Both the position numbers and the translations under genes were made by a program. Under the pieces are notes generated by a model. That model was not told the DNA's origin. It ran no database searches and saw only the letters and a program-made list of their open reading frames with translations. This document shows, piece by piece, positions 11,134 to 19,680 of a stretch of DNA of 64,000 bases (positions are counted from its first letter, which is position 1; each line of letters begins with the position of its first letter). The stretch is taken from the NCBI RefSeq assembly GCF_000717175.1, contig NZ_JNYD01000010.1, forward strand, positions 120,661 through 184,660. Direction: 5' to 3'. This stretch comes from Pseudonocardia autotrophica (GTDB lineage: Bacteria > Actinomycetota > Actinomycetes > Mycobacteriales > Pseudonocardiaceae).

Positions 11134-12651
11134 ATGCTGCTGCGCGACCTGGTCGGACGGCCCGACCTGAAGCTGCGGCTGCTGCACGGCGACGCGGCGG
11201 CGCTCGAGCGCCCGGTGCGCTGGGTCTACACCACCGACCTGCCCGATCCCGGCCGCTACCTCTCCGGCGGCGAGCTGGTGATCAGCGGTCTGGTGTGGCG
11301 GACGGCCGAGGCCGACACCGAGCGGTTCGTCGGGGCGCTCGCGCGGGCCAAGGTGGCGGCGCTGGCCGCGGGCGCGGCGGTGTTCCACGGGATCCCGGAC
11401 GACGTCGTGGAGGCCTGCCGCCGGCACGACGTCCCGCTGCTGGAGGTGCCCGAGGAGGTCTCGTTCGCGGCGGTCACCGAGTATGTCGTCGGCTCGGTGA
11501 CGGCGGCCCGGGGCGACCGGCTCGCCGTCACGGTGGGGCGGCAGCGGCAGCTGCTCGCCGCGGTGGCCAGCGGGCTGGGGCTCGACGAGCTCACCGCGCA
11601 GGTGGGGGCCGCGATCGGGCTGACCTGCCGGGTGTTCACGGCGACCGGACGCGCGCTCGCCGCCGGACCGGAGCCGTTGCCCCCGGCCGAGCTCGACGCC
11701 GCGGTGCGGACCTTCCTCACCGCCGACCGGCTGCCCGCGGTCACCCCGGGCCCGGCGCGCACGGTGTTCCCGGTGGGACCGTCGTCGGAGCTGCGGCCTA
11801 CGTCGTGGTTCGTCGCGGTCGACGGCGCGCGGCCGGACTGGGACCAGGAGACGGTCGAGGCGGTGGGCGAGCTGGTCGCGATCGCCGCGCTCGACCGGGC
11901 GCGGCGCAGCGAGGGGCTGCGGCTCGCGCGTGACATCGCCGACGACGCGATCGCGCTGGTCGCGGAGGGTGCGGGGGAGCGGCCGGAGCTGCCGGTGCGG
12001 CTGCGGCAGGCGGGGCTCGACCCGTCGGCGCCGCTCGCGGTGGCCGTCGCGGGCTTCAGCGGGCCGGGGCGGGTGGAGACCGCGCGCTCGGTGCTGGTCG
12101 ACGCCGCCGCGCACCTCGGGCCGCCGGTCGTCGGGACCCACGAGGGGCTGGCCGTCGCGCTCGTGCCCGGGGACACGGCGGTGCTCGACGCCGCGCTGGC
12201 CCGCCTCGAACCCGGGTTCGCGTCGGAGAAGCTCGCGGTCGGGGTGAGCCGGCCCGCCGCGCTCGCCGCCCTGACCGGGGCGTTGCAGGAAGCCGTGCAC
12301 GCGCGGACGCTCGCGCAGCAGCGCCCGGGCGCGGTCGCCGTGGTCACGGCGTCGGAGGTGACCTCGCACGTCGCCCTGCTCGCGGCGGTGCCCGACGACG
12401 TCCGCCGCACCTTCGCCGACCGGGTGCTCCGCCCGGTCCTGGCCTACGACGAGCGCAACGCGGCCGGGCTGCTGGAGACCCTGGAGGCGTTCCTGGACTG
12501 CTCGGGCTCCTGGAGCCGCGCCGCGGAACGGCTCCACCTGCACGTCAACACCGTGCGGTACCGGATCGGGCGGGTGGAGGAGCTGACTGGCCGCAGCCTC
12601 GCCGACTTCCCCGACCGGGTCGACCTCTTCCTCGCCCTCCGCTCCCGCTGA
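11134..12651 (+). CDS. pucR: PucR-family transcriptional regulator of purine catabolism
   Basis: 505-residue regulator with an N-terminal PucR domain (about residues 1-125; LVGRPDLKLRLLHG to VPEEV), a central GAF/GGDEF-like region, and the C-terminal PucR helix-turn-helix (LHLHVNTVRYRIGRVEELTG). Divergent placement from the xdh operon makes it the likely local regulator, as in Bacillus and actinomycete purine loci. ATG 11134 was chosen; TTG 11119 in the same frame would add five residues and no good RBS precedes either. Its 3' end abuts the second palindromic array. Confidence 0.9.
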   Translation: MLLRDLVGRPDLKLRLLHGDAAALERPVRWVYTTDLPDPGRYLSGGELVISGLVWRTAEADTERFVGALARAKVAALAAGAAVFHGIPDDVVEACRRHDVPLLEVPEEVSFAAVTEYVVGSVTAARGDRLAVTVGRQRQLLAAVASGLGLDELTAQVGAAIGLTCRVFTATGRALAAGPEPLPPAELDAAVRTFLTADRLPAVTPGPARTVFPVGPSSELRPTSWFVAVDGARPDWDQETVEAVGELVAIAALDRARRSEGLRLARDIADDAIALVAEGAGERPELPVRLRQAGLDPSAPLAVAVAGFSGPGRVETARSVLVDAAAHLGPPVVGTHEGLAVALVPGDTAVLDAALARLEPGFASEKLAVGVSRPAALAALTGALQEAVHARTLAQQRPGAVAVVTASEVTSHVALLAAVPDDVRRTFADRVLRPVLAYDERNAAGLLETLEAFLDCSGSWSRAAERLHLHVNTVRYRIGRVEELTGRSLADFPDRVDLFLALRSR

Positions 12652-12652
12652 C

Positions 12653-12754
12653 GCAGTATGGAACCATAATGCTCGAATCGCATCGGTATTGGCGCGTTAT
12701 GGAACCATACTGCGACAATTGAGGCCGATTCCGCGCGTTATGGTTCCATAGTGC
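12653..12754. repeat. Array of three 20-bp palindromic sites with 41-bp period
   Basis: Sites at 12653-12672, 12694-12713 and 12735-12754 share the unit seen at 3261-3402, and both start-to-start distances are exactly 41 bp. The third site has TT at its centre where the others have AA, i.e. the opposite orientation. The array fills the gap between the convergent 3' ends of pucR (12651) and the alcohol dehydrogenase (12762). This is an unusual place for a promoter operator, so a repeat-element or nucleoid role must be considered. Confidence 0.9.
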
Positions 12755-12761
12755 GGGTCGG

Positions 12762-13817
12762 TCAGGGGACGACGACCACGCGCTGCGGCTCGCCCAGCTT
12801 CTGGTGCAGCGTCTGCAGCGCCTTGTCCGCCTCCTCGAGCGGGAAGCGGTGGGTGATCGAGCGGCTGAGGTCCAGCCGGCCCGCGGTGACCAGGCCGAGC
12901 ACGGAGCGGATGGATGCCGCGGTGAACCCGTAGGAGCCGAGGACCTGCAGCTCGCGCCGGACGAACACCACCGGCGGCGGGAGCACGATCGGCTCCGCCC
13001 CGATCCCGACGACCACCAGCCGTCCGCCAGGGCGCAGCAGCTCCGCGGCCCCCGCGATGCTCTCCTGCCGGCCCACGAACTCGGCGGCGACGTCCACCCC
13101 GGCTCCGCCCGTCGCCGCGAGCACCGCCTCGGTGGCCGCCGGCCCGGGCTCGAGCACCAGGTCCGCGCCGACCTCGACCGCGCGGGTGCGCTGCGACGCC
13201 CGCGGGTCGACGGCGATCACCGGCGACGCCCCCTGCAACCGGGCGATCTGCACGGCGTGCAGGCCGAGCCCACCGACCCCGACGATCGCGACGGCCTCGC
13301 CGGCGCGGACCCGGGCGACGTCGGTCAGCGCGTGGAAGGGGGTGGCGACGGCGTCGGTGACGATGGCACCGACGTCGAACGGCACGTCGTCGGGCAACGG
13401 CACGAGGGCGCGGGCCGGGACCGCGACGAACTCCGCCAGCCCGCCGTCGTGGTGGACACCGACGAGGCTGCGACCCGCGCAGATCGATCCCCGCCCGGCC
13501 AGGCACTGCGGGCAGGTGCCGTCGGTGAGCACCGCGTTGACGACCACCCGGGCGCCCGGCTCGGGCCCCTCCACGTCGGGCCCGAGCTCCGCGACCGTGC
13601 CGGCGACCTCGTGCCCGAGGGTGATCGGCACGAACCCGACCGGACTGCCCTCGATCGCGAAGTGCACGTCCGAGCCGCAGACGCCCGCGGCCCGGACCTG
13701 CACGAGCACCTCGCCGGGCCCGGGCTCGGGCCGCGGGAGGGACTCGGTCGCCAACGGCCTGCCGGGCTCGTGGAACCGGGCCGCGCGCATCGTCCCGGGG
13801 CGCATCGTCTCGGGCAT
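12762..13817 (-). CDS. Zinc-dependent medium-chain alcohol dehydrogenase
   Basis: 351-residue MDR dehydrogenase. It has a catalytic-zinc site (AAGVCGSD, LGHEVAG), a lobe whose cysteines are reduced (CPQCLAGRGSICAG) but suggest a structural zinc, and an NAD(P) motif VGVGGLGLHAVQ. ATG 13817 has a strong GGAGGTGA RBS just upstream. It follows uox in the same orientation with an 85-bp gap, so it is probably the last gene of the permease-uraD-uraH-uox unit. A purine-linked substrate is not obvious; an aldehyde or alcohol from glyoxylate metabolism is possible. Confidence 0.88.
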   Translation of the reverse strand: MPETMRPGTMRAARFHEPGRPLATESLPRPEPGPGEVLVQVRAAGVCGSDVHFAIEGSPVGFVPITLGHEVAGTVAELGPDVEGPEPGARVVVNAVLTDGTCPQCLAGRGSICAGRSLVGVHHDGGLAEFVAVPARALVPLPDDVPFDVGAIVTDAVATPFHALTDVARVRAGEAVAIVGVGGLGLHAVQIARLQGASPVIAVDPRASQRTRAVEVGADLVLEPGPAATEAVLAATGGAGVDVAAEFVGRQESIAGAAELLRPGGRLVVVGIGAEPIVLPPPVVFVRRELQVLGSYGFTAASIRSVLGLVTAGRLDLSRSITHRFPLEEADKALQTLHQKLGEPQRVVVVP

Positions 13818-13902
13818 GGGTCACCTCCGCGTCGAGGCCGCCGTGGTGCGGGGATCGTCACCGAGTTCGGGGGTGATCGCCAGTACGCAGATGTACGACT
13901 TG

Positions 13903-14748
13903 TCAGTCGCGGGTGACCGTCGCCTGGATGAGGCCGTAGGGCCGGTCGGCGGCGTAGAAGACCTCGTTGGGGTTCTCCAGGCCGAACGGGGCCAGGTCCA
14001 CGACGAAGTGGTGCTTGTTGGGCGCCGAGAGCGAGATCTCGGTGATCTCCGGGTGCGCCTCCAGCACGCCCTTCCCCATCTCCCACAGCGTCTGCTGCAG
14101 CGCGAGGGAGTGCACGGTGGCGAAGCGCTCGAGGAGGATCCGCCGGACGTCGGCCCAGGACTTGTCCCAGTCCACGTCCGTGCCGGCGTAGGCCCACTCC
14201 GCGACCAGCGAGGTGGACATGATCCGGTCGTGGGTCTCCTGCAGGGTCGTGTAGGGGTCGGTGAGGAAGCCGGCGAACTCCGAGCCGGTGGACTTGAGCA
14301 GCACCAGGTCCCGCAGCCCGGAGACCACGCGCTCGCCGTCGGCGGAGACCTCCACGACCGTCGTCCGGATCTCCGACTCGCGGCGCACCCAGGTGTGGTC
14401 GTGCCCGCGCCCGTCGACCGGCACCCGCTCCCAGGTGTGCTCGTCGACGGCGATCCGCGCCCCGGACACCGGCTCGACGTCGGCGACGAAGTGCCGCGCC
14501 ACCGTGAGCGCGTAGTCCTCGATCTCGCGCAGGCCCTTCTCCTTGGCGTACGCGTAGCAGGTGTTCTTCTGCGTGTCGGTCGGCAGCACCCGGGACTGGT
14601 CACCCCGCAGGTGGGCGTCGGTGAAGTCGCCGCGCAGCGCGGTCGTCACGGTGACGTCGCGGATCTCGTGCCGCGGCGAGTCGCGGTAGATCCGGACGAC
14701 CCGGTTCTCCGCCTTGCCGTAGTCGTTGGCACCCAGCCTGATTCCCAT
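13903..14748 (-). CDS. uox: Urate oxidase (uricase)
   Basis: 281-residue cofactor-free oxidase converting urate to 5-hydroxyisourate. The expected catalytic lysine (NDYGKAENRV) and threonine (LPTDTQKNTCYA) are present, as is the substrate-binding/T-fold C-terminal segment SAPNKHHFVVDL. Length is normal for bacterial uricases. It starts two bases after the uraH stop, and its product is the substrate of UraH, so gene order matches the pathway. Confidence 0.96.
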   Translation of the reverse strand: MGIRLGANDYGKAENRVVRIYRDSPRHEIRDVTVTTALRGDFTDAHLRGDQSRVLPTDTQKNTCYAYAKEKGLREIEDYALTVARHFVADVEPVSGARIAVDEHTWERVPVDGRGHDHTWVRRESEIRTTVVEVSADGERVVSGLRDLVLLKSTGSEFAGFLTDPYTTLQETHDRIMSTSLVAEWAYAGTDVDWDKSWADVRRILLERFATVHSLALQQTLWEMGKGVLEAHPEITEISLSAPNKHHFVVDLAPFGLENPNEVFYAADRPYGLIQATVTRD

Positions 14749-14750
14749 GT

Positions 14751-15044
14751 CTAGCTCCCGCGGTAGGTCGAGTAGGCGAACGGGGACAGCAGCAGCGGTA
14801 CGTGGTGGTGCCGCCCCGGGTCGGTCACGGTGAAGGTCACCGTGACCTCGGGATAGAAGTCGGACCGGTCGCCCGTGGCGAAGGTCAGGGTGTGGACGCC
14901 GGGGCCGGGCTCGGTGAAGCGGCCCCGGCCGTCGGCGTCCGTGGTCAGCCGGTCGCGTTCGCGGCCCTCCGTGCGCAGCACGACGGTCATCCCGGCGGCG
15001 GGCGTGCCCGTCGCCGCGTCGAGGACGTGGGTGGAGAGCGTCAT
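14751..15044 (-). CDS. uraH: 5-Hydroxyisourate hydrolase
   Basis: 97-residue transthyretin-like enzyme converting 5-hydroxyisourate to OHCU. The N-terminal LSTHVLD with the catalytic histidine and the diagnostic C-terminal tetrapeptide YRGS are present. ATG 15044 overlaps the uraD stop (ATGA). Length is typical for the stand-alone tetramer-forming enzyme. Confidence 0.96.
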   Translation of the reverse strand: MTLSTHVLDAATGTPAAGMTVVLRTEGRERDRLTTDADGRGRFTEPGPGVHTLTFATGDRSDFYPEVTVTFTVTDPGRHHHVPLLLSPFAYSTYRGS

Positions 15045-15529
15045 GGGCCGAACACCCGCTCCAGTCGCAGCCCGTTGATCGCGGCCAGCTCAGCGAGCGC
15101 CACGCGGCGCTCGGTCGCGGGGTCGTTGCCGAGCCGGGCCCGTAGCGTAGCGAGCAGGTCCTCGGCGTCCCGGCCGCTGGCGCAGACCAGGTAGACGTGC
15201 CCGAAGCGCTCCTCGTAGGCCCGGTTGCCCTCGGCCAGCGCGTCCAGGACCCGCGCCGGCGCCGTGGCGACCGCACCCTGCTCGCGGCGGGCCGTGCCCT
15301 GCGCGGACCGGTCGCCGATGCGCGGGTGGCCGGCCAGGGCGGCGTCGAGGTCGTCCTCGGTGAGCGCCGCCGCGGCCGCCCGCTGCAGGGCGGCCGGGCT
15401 GCCGTAGGGCCTCCCGGCGACGACCTGCCGCGCCCACCGTGGCGCGGAGCAGACCTCGCGGAGCAGCTCCTCGGCGCGGGCGGCGGGCAGGTCGTCGAAG
15501 GCCGCGACCGTGAGGGCGACGGCCGTCAT
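15041..15529 (-). CDS. uraD: OHCU decarboxylase
   Basis: 162-residue enzyme decarboxylating 2-oxo-4-hydroxy-4-carboxy-5-ureidoimidazoline to S-allantoin. The catalytic histidine motif is intact (GHPRIGDRS), as are the RREQ segment with its glutamate and the YEERFGHVYLVCASGR core. It overlaps the permease-fusion gene upstream and uraH downstream by ATGA. This is the complete copy; a second OHCU-like domain lies on the preceding permease. Confidence 0.94.
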   Translation of the reverse strand: MTAVALTVAAFDDLPAARAEELLREVCSAPRWARQVVAGRPYGSPAALQRAAAAALTEDDLDAALAGHPRIGDRSAQGTARREQGAVATAPARVLDALAEGNRAYEERFGHVYLVCASGRDAEDLLATLRARLGNDPATERRVALAELAAINGLRLERVFGP

Positions 15530-17466
15530 CGGGCACCCGACCCGAAGGCCCCGGCCCGCGCCGTCGCGATCGGGTTGGCCTCGGCGACGAGGTCCTCGAA
15601 GCGGCGGTTGGCCACCTTGGCGATCTCGATCAGCGCGGCCGCGTGCTCCTGGGCGGGGGAGTTGCCCAGCCGGCGCCGGCCCTCGCGCAGGATCGCCTCG
15701 CGGTCCGGGTGCTCGCGCACGCAGACGATCAGCGGGATCCCGAAGCGCTCCCGGTAGGCCGCGGCCAGCTCGGCGAACTCGGTGCGGTCGTCGTCGGAGA
15801 GCCGGGTCAGGCCGGCCGACGCCTGGTCCTCGCGGGAGTCGTCGCCCTCGTCGCCGTCGGCCACGCGGTCGCCGCCGAGGTCGGGGTAGGCGGCCATCAG
15901 CGCGCGCTGCTCCTCGCGCGGCGCCGCGAACAGCGCCTCCTGGAACGCGGTGCGCAGGGCCGCCGTGTCGGCGAACGGCTTGCGGTCGTAGGCCCGGCCG
16001 ACGACGTCCGTCGGGCCCTGGAACAGCCGGCCGAAGGCGGCGGTGAACTCGTCGCGGCTCATGCGGTTGACCTGGTCGAGCCGGATGGTCGGGGTGCCCG
16101 GCGCGCCGGCGACGGCGGGGCCGAAGTCCTTGCCGACGTGGTGGAACACCAGGTTCAGCACGATCGCCGTGATGCTGCCGAGCGTGATCCCGGAGCCGAA
16201 CACGATCTGCGCCCAGGGCGGCAGCGCCTTCGCGACGTCCGGCTGCGCGGTCACGAACATCGCCAGCCCCAGGCTCGTCCCGACGATCACGACGTTGCGG
16301 TGGTCGTGGAAGTCCACCCGGGACAGGGTCTGGATGCCGACGACGGCCACGGTGGCGAACATCGCCAGCGCCGCGCCGCCGAGCACCGGGTGCGGGATGC
16401 CCGCGACGACCGCGCCGGCCTTGGGGATCAACCCGATGAGGATCATGAACACACCGGCGGCGGCGACGACGTACCGGCTCTTGACGCGGGTCAGCCGGAC
16501 CAGCCCGACGTTCTCGGCGAAGCAGGTGTAGGGGAAGGAGTTGAGGACGCCGCCGATGGTGGTGGCGAGGCCGTCGGCCCGCAGCGCGCGGGCGATGTCC
16601 TCGCGGCCGACCCGCTTGTCCACGATCTCGCCGGTGGCGAAGACGTCGCCGGTGGTCTCGACCGCGGTGATCAGCATGACGACGATCATCGAGACGATGG
16701 CGGCGCCCGCGAACTTCGGCCACCCGAAGTAGAAGGGCGTGGTCACGCCGAACCAGGAGGACTCGCCGACCGCCGCGAACGACGCGTCGCCCAGCAGCCA
16801 GGCCACACCCGTGCCCAGGACCAGCCCGATCAGCACGGCGACGGTGGCGGTGAACCCGCGGAACACCCGCTGGATCACGACGATGACGGCGAGCGTGCCG
16901 AGGGCGTAGGCCAGGTTACGCGCGCTGGTGGGGTCGGGCGCGGAACCGCCGCCCACGGCGTCCTGCGCGGCGACCGGGAGCAGCGCGAGGCCGATGATGG
17001 TGATGACCGTGCCGGTGACGACCGGCGGGAAGAAGCGGATCAGCTTGCTGAACCAGGGGGCGATGAGGAAGGTGAACAGGCCGGCGACGATCACGGCGCC
17101 GTAGATCACCAGCAGGCCGTCGGTGCCGCCGCCCGCCGCGAGCCCGATCGCGATCATCGGCGACACCGCCGTGAACGTGACGCCCTGCAGCAGCGGCAGC
17201 CGCACGCCGACCTTCCAGAACCCCACGGACTGGATGATCGACGCGATGCCGCAGGTGAAGAGGTCGGCGTTGATCAGGTGGATGAGCTCGCGCTCCGACA
17301 GGCCGATCGCGCCGGCCAGCAGGATCGGCACGATGACCGCACCGGCGTAGAAGGCGAGCACGTGCTGGACGCCGTAGACGGCCAGCTTGCCGGCGGGCAG
17401 CACCTCGTCGACCGGGTGCGGTCTGCGGCCGGACTTGCGTGGACGGGATCGGGCGGTAGCGCGCAC
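15526..17466 (-). CDS. NCS2 purine permease fused to an OHCU-decarboxylase-like domain
   Basis: 646 residues from GTG 17466 (GAGG RBS five bases upstream; GTG 17472 is an alternative). Residues ~25-450 form a multi-spanning NCS2/NAT xanthine-uracil permease with AVETTGDVFATG and the NAT signature ENVGLVRLTR. Residues ~475-640 align in pattern with UraD: MSRDEFTAAFGRLFQG, AYRERFGIPLIVCVREH, RLGNSPAQEHAAALIEIAKVA. The catalytic His of UraD is replaced: the motif reads AYPDLGG, with Tyr527 encoded by TAC at 15888-15886. The fusion would tether a UraD-like domain to the inner face of the transporter, but it may be catalytically dead. An intact uraD follows with ATGA overlap. Confidence 0.93.
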   Translation of the reverse strand: MRATARSRPRKSGRRPHPVDEVLPAGKLAVYGVQHVLAFYAGAVIVPILLAGAIGLSERELIHLINADLFTCGIASIIQSVGFWKVGVRLPLLQGVTFTAVSPMIAIGLAAGGGTDGLLVIYGAVIVAGLFTFLIAPWFSKLIRFFPPVVTGTVITIIGLALLPVAAQDAVGGGSAPDPTSARNLAYALGTLAVIVVIQRVFRGFTATVAVLIGLVLGTGVAWLLGDASFAAVGESSWFGVTTPFYFGWPKFAGAAIVSMIVVMLITAVETTGDVFATGEIVDKRVGREDIARALRADGLATTIGGVLNSFPYTCFAENVGLVRLTRVKSRYVVAAAGVFMILIGLIPKAGAVVAGIPHPVLGGAALAMFATVAVVGIQTLSRVDFHDHRNVVIVGTSLGLAMFVTAQPDVAKALPPWAQIVFGSGITLGSITAIVLNLVFHHVGKDFGPAVAGAPGTPTIRLDQVNRMSRDEFTAAFGRLFQGPTDVVGRAYDRKPFADTAALRTAFQEALFAAPREEQRALMAAYPDLGGDRVADGDEGDDSREDQASAGLTRLSDDDRTEFAELAAAYRERFGIPLIVCVREHPDREAILREGRRRLGNSPAQEHAAALIEIAKVANRRFEDLVAEANPIATARAGAFGSGAR

Positions 17467-17668
17467 GGGCACCTCGCAGGGGGTGGTGTGGGACGCGTCA
17501 TACCTTCCGTGTCCGCTTCCGCCCGCGGCAGGCACCGCGACCACGAACGCGCGGCCCGCCCCACCCTGTCCTTTGTGCGATCCGACAGGTGGGTCCTTGG
17601 TACGAACGCGCGATGTGGCGGGCCCGCCCACCCGGCATGCTCGGGTGCTCCGAGGGAAGGAGCGGGCG

Positions 17669-18268
17669 ATGGCGGTGGTGTCGCGGGGGTTCCACGGACG
17701 CGGGCGGCGCGACGGGCGCCTGCCACCGGGTCAGCGGGACATCGGGGACGGGTTCCCGGTGCTCACCGCCGGGCCGACCCCGCACACCCCGCTCGAGGAG
17801 TGGGACTTCGTGGTGCAGGGGGAGGTCGACGGGCTGCACCGGTGGACGTGGGAGGAGTTCCGGGCCCTGCCGCACGAGCCGGTCACGGTGGACATCCACT
17901 GCGTGACCAGCTGGTCCAAGTTCGACACCCACTGGTCCGGGGTCTCGATCGACACCGTGCTCGAGGGCGTGGAGACGGCGGCGGAGTACGTCGTCGCCTT
18001 CTCCGACGGCGGCTACACCACCAACCTCCCGCTCGAGGACCTGACCGGCGGGCAGGCGTGGGTCGTCGACACCTACGAGGACGAACCGCTGGCGCCCGAG
18101 CACGGCGGGCCCGCGCGGCTCCTCGTGCCGCACCTGTACTTCTGGAAGTCGGCGAAGTGGGTGCGGGGGCTGGCGCTCACGTCGTTCGACGAGCCCGGCT
18201 TCTGGGAGACCTTCGGCTACCACAACTACGGCGATCCGTGGCGCGAGCAGCGCTACGCCGGCGACTGA
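17669..18268 (+). CDS. Sulfite-oxidase-like molybdopterin oxidoreductase
   Basis: 199-residue protein of the sulfite oxidase/YedY-like Mo-cofactor fold. The presumed Mo-ligating cysteine is in DIHCVTSWSKFDTHW, followed by the GVSIDTVLEG and SDGGYTTNLP segments and the C-terminal YFWKSAKWVRGL. No signal peptide or Tat motif is visible, so it is likely cytoplasmic. ATG 17669 is preceded by GGGAAGGAG. It forms a pair with the DUF6510 gene 14 bases downstream. In relatives a ferredoxin reductase often joins these two; none is here. The substrate is unknown. Confidence 0.9.
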   Translation: MAVVSRGFHGRGRRDGRLPPGQRDIGDGFPVLTAGPTPHTPLEEWDFVVQGEVDGLHRWTWEEFRALPHEPVTVDIHCVTSWSKFDTHWSGVSIDTVLEGVETAAEYVVAFSDGGYTTNLPLEDLTGGQAWVVDTYEDEPLAPEHGGPARLLVPHLYFWKSAKWVRGLALTSFDEPGFWETFGYHNYGDPWREQRYAGD

Positions 18269-18282
18269 GGCGGGACCGACCC

Positions 18283-18534
18283 ATGGCGACCACGCTCGAC
18301 GACCTGCGCGGCCTCTTCGCGCTCGACCTCACCGACGCCGTCCTCACCTGCGGCGGCTGCGGGGCGAGCACCGAGCTGCGCGCGCACGACCTGTACCCGG
18401 ACGCCCCCGCGCTGGTGGTGCGCTGCCCGTCCTGCACGGCCGTCGTGCTGCGGTTCGGGACCGGCGGCGGCCGGGTGCGGCTCGACCTCTCCGGGACCCG
18501 CCTGCTCACGGTCACCGCGCCCTCGGCGGGCTGA
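18283..18534 (+). CDS. DUF6510-like small zinc-ribbon protein
   Basis: 83 residues with two cysteine pairs, CGGCG and CPSC, about 30 residues apart, forming a probable zinc ribbon, then a short beta-rich tail. It starts 14 bases after the sulfite-oxidase-like gene and is presumably cotranscribed. The pairing suggests an accessory or electron-transfer role for that oxidoreductase; function is not established. Confidence 0.82.
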   Translation: MATTLDDLRGLFALDLTDAVLTCGGCGASTELRAHDLYPDAPALVVRCPSCTAVVLRFGTGGGRVRLDLSGTRLLTVTAPSAG

Positions 18535-18643
18535 TCGGCGGTCTCGTGACGGCCGTCGGTGATCACTCTCGTCGACGAGGAGCAGCGTGACCGTGAACTC
18601 CGTGCTCGCAGGGCCGAACTCGATCCTGCCGTAGGGCGCCGGG

Positions 18644-19189
18644 TCAGGTGTCCGCCCGCTCGGCGGCCGGCATGTCGGTGCCGGGACTCGCTGCGGGGGC
18701 CGGGGCGGACGCCTTCGTCAGCGCCGCCACGACCGCCGAGCCCAGGAGCCCCGCCGCCAGCTGCGCCACGGCGACCCGCCACCCCGAGCGCTCGATGCCC
18801 AGCGCGTGGTCGAGCGACAGCTCGCCGGGCCCGGTGTCCGCGATCGCGAACGCCGCGGCCGCGATCACGGCGTTGTACTCCCAGCCGCCCTGCGTCGCCC
18901 ACGGCCCCTTCGACCCGTGGACGTGGTAGACGGCGGAGCCCATCGTCCCGGTGATCATGCCGGTGGCGACCGGGGTGGCGAGACCCGCGGTGAGCAGGGC
19001 ACCCCCGACCGCCTCCGACACGCCCGCGGCCAGGGCGTTCTGCCGGCCGGGCCGCAGCCCCATGCTCTCGAACCCCGCCGCGGTCTGCGCGAGGCCGTGT
19101 CCGCCGAACCGCTCGGTCAGCTTCTGCAGCCCGTGGCCCAGGAACAGCAGCCCGATCACGGCCCGCAGGACGGCGATCCCGATCTTCAT
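18644..19189 (-). CDS. DoxX-family membrane protein
   Basis: 181 residues with the DoxX N-terminus (AVLRAVIGLLFLGHGLQKL) and about four hydrophobic segments (near residues 5-20, 55-80, 105-120 and 140-160). The charged, Ala/Pro-rich tail is probably cytoplasmic. DoxX proteins are linked to quinone or thiol redox chemistry in the membrane; no specific function can be assigned. It is convergent with the DUF6510 gene, with 109 bp between them and no strong terminator hairpin visible. Confidence 0.88.
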   Translation of the reverse strand: MKIGIAVLRAVIGLLFLGHGLQKLTERFGGHGLAQTAAGFESMGLRPGRQNALAAGVSEAVGGALLTAGLATPVATGMITGTMGSAVYHVHGSKGPWATQGGWEYNAVIAAAAFAIADTGPGELSLDHALGIERSGWRVAVAQLAAGLLGSAVVAALTKASAPAPAASPGTDMPAAERADT

Positions 19190-19248
19190 GCGTGCACCTC
19201 CGTGTCGTCGAGGCCGACAGGTTCCCGGTCAGCGACGCTCCAACCGCC

Positions 19249-19644
19249 TCAGCCCGCGCGCGACCCCGGCTCCCCGGTGAGGGCCTCGTCGAGGTCGCGG
19301 CAGAGGCCGAGGACGTCGGCGACGCCGGTGAGGTGGAGCGGACGGAGGACCCGCGGGTTCTCGCCGACGACGAGCCGCAGCTCCGTCCCGGTGCTGGTCG
19401 CGCTGCGCCGGGCCAGCAGCAGGTCGGCGATGCCGAAGGAGGCGAGGAGGGTGACCCCGGTCAGGTCGACGACGACCGTCGGCCGGCCCGCGGCGAAGGC
19501 CTCGGCGTAGGCCGCACGGACCTGGCCGCTGGTCTCGTCGTCGATCTCGCCGGCGACCCGGACGATCACGGCCTCGCGCCCGCCGTGGCCATGGCGGCCC
19601 ACGGTCACCTGGACCTGCGGTCCGCACCACGGCCCGGTCGTCAT
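19249..19644 (-). CDS. STAS-domain anti-sigma-factor antagonist-like protein
   Basis: 131-residue single STAS domain. The beta-strand VVVDLTGVTLLASFGIADLL includes the serine (LLASFG) that is phosphorylated in SpoIIAA/RsbV-type antagonists. No partner kinase or sigma factor is adjacent, so it is an orphan. Its start lies 36 bases from the 3' end of the leftward MarR-fusion gene, so it could be read through from that operon. Confidence 0.85.
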   Translation of the reverse strand: MTTGPWCGPQVQVTVGRHGHGGREAVIVRVAGEIDDETSGQVRAAYAEAFAAGRPTVVVDLTGVTLLASFGIADLLLARRSATSTGTELRLVVGENPRVLRPLHLTGVADVLGLCRDLDEALTGEPGSRAG

Positions 19645-19680
19645 GGATCGCGACGGTACAGACCGGGCGCCGCGAGCGGC

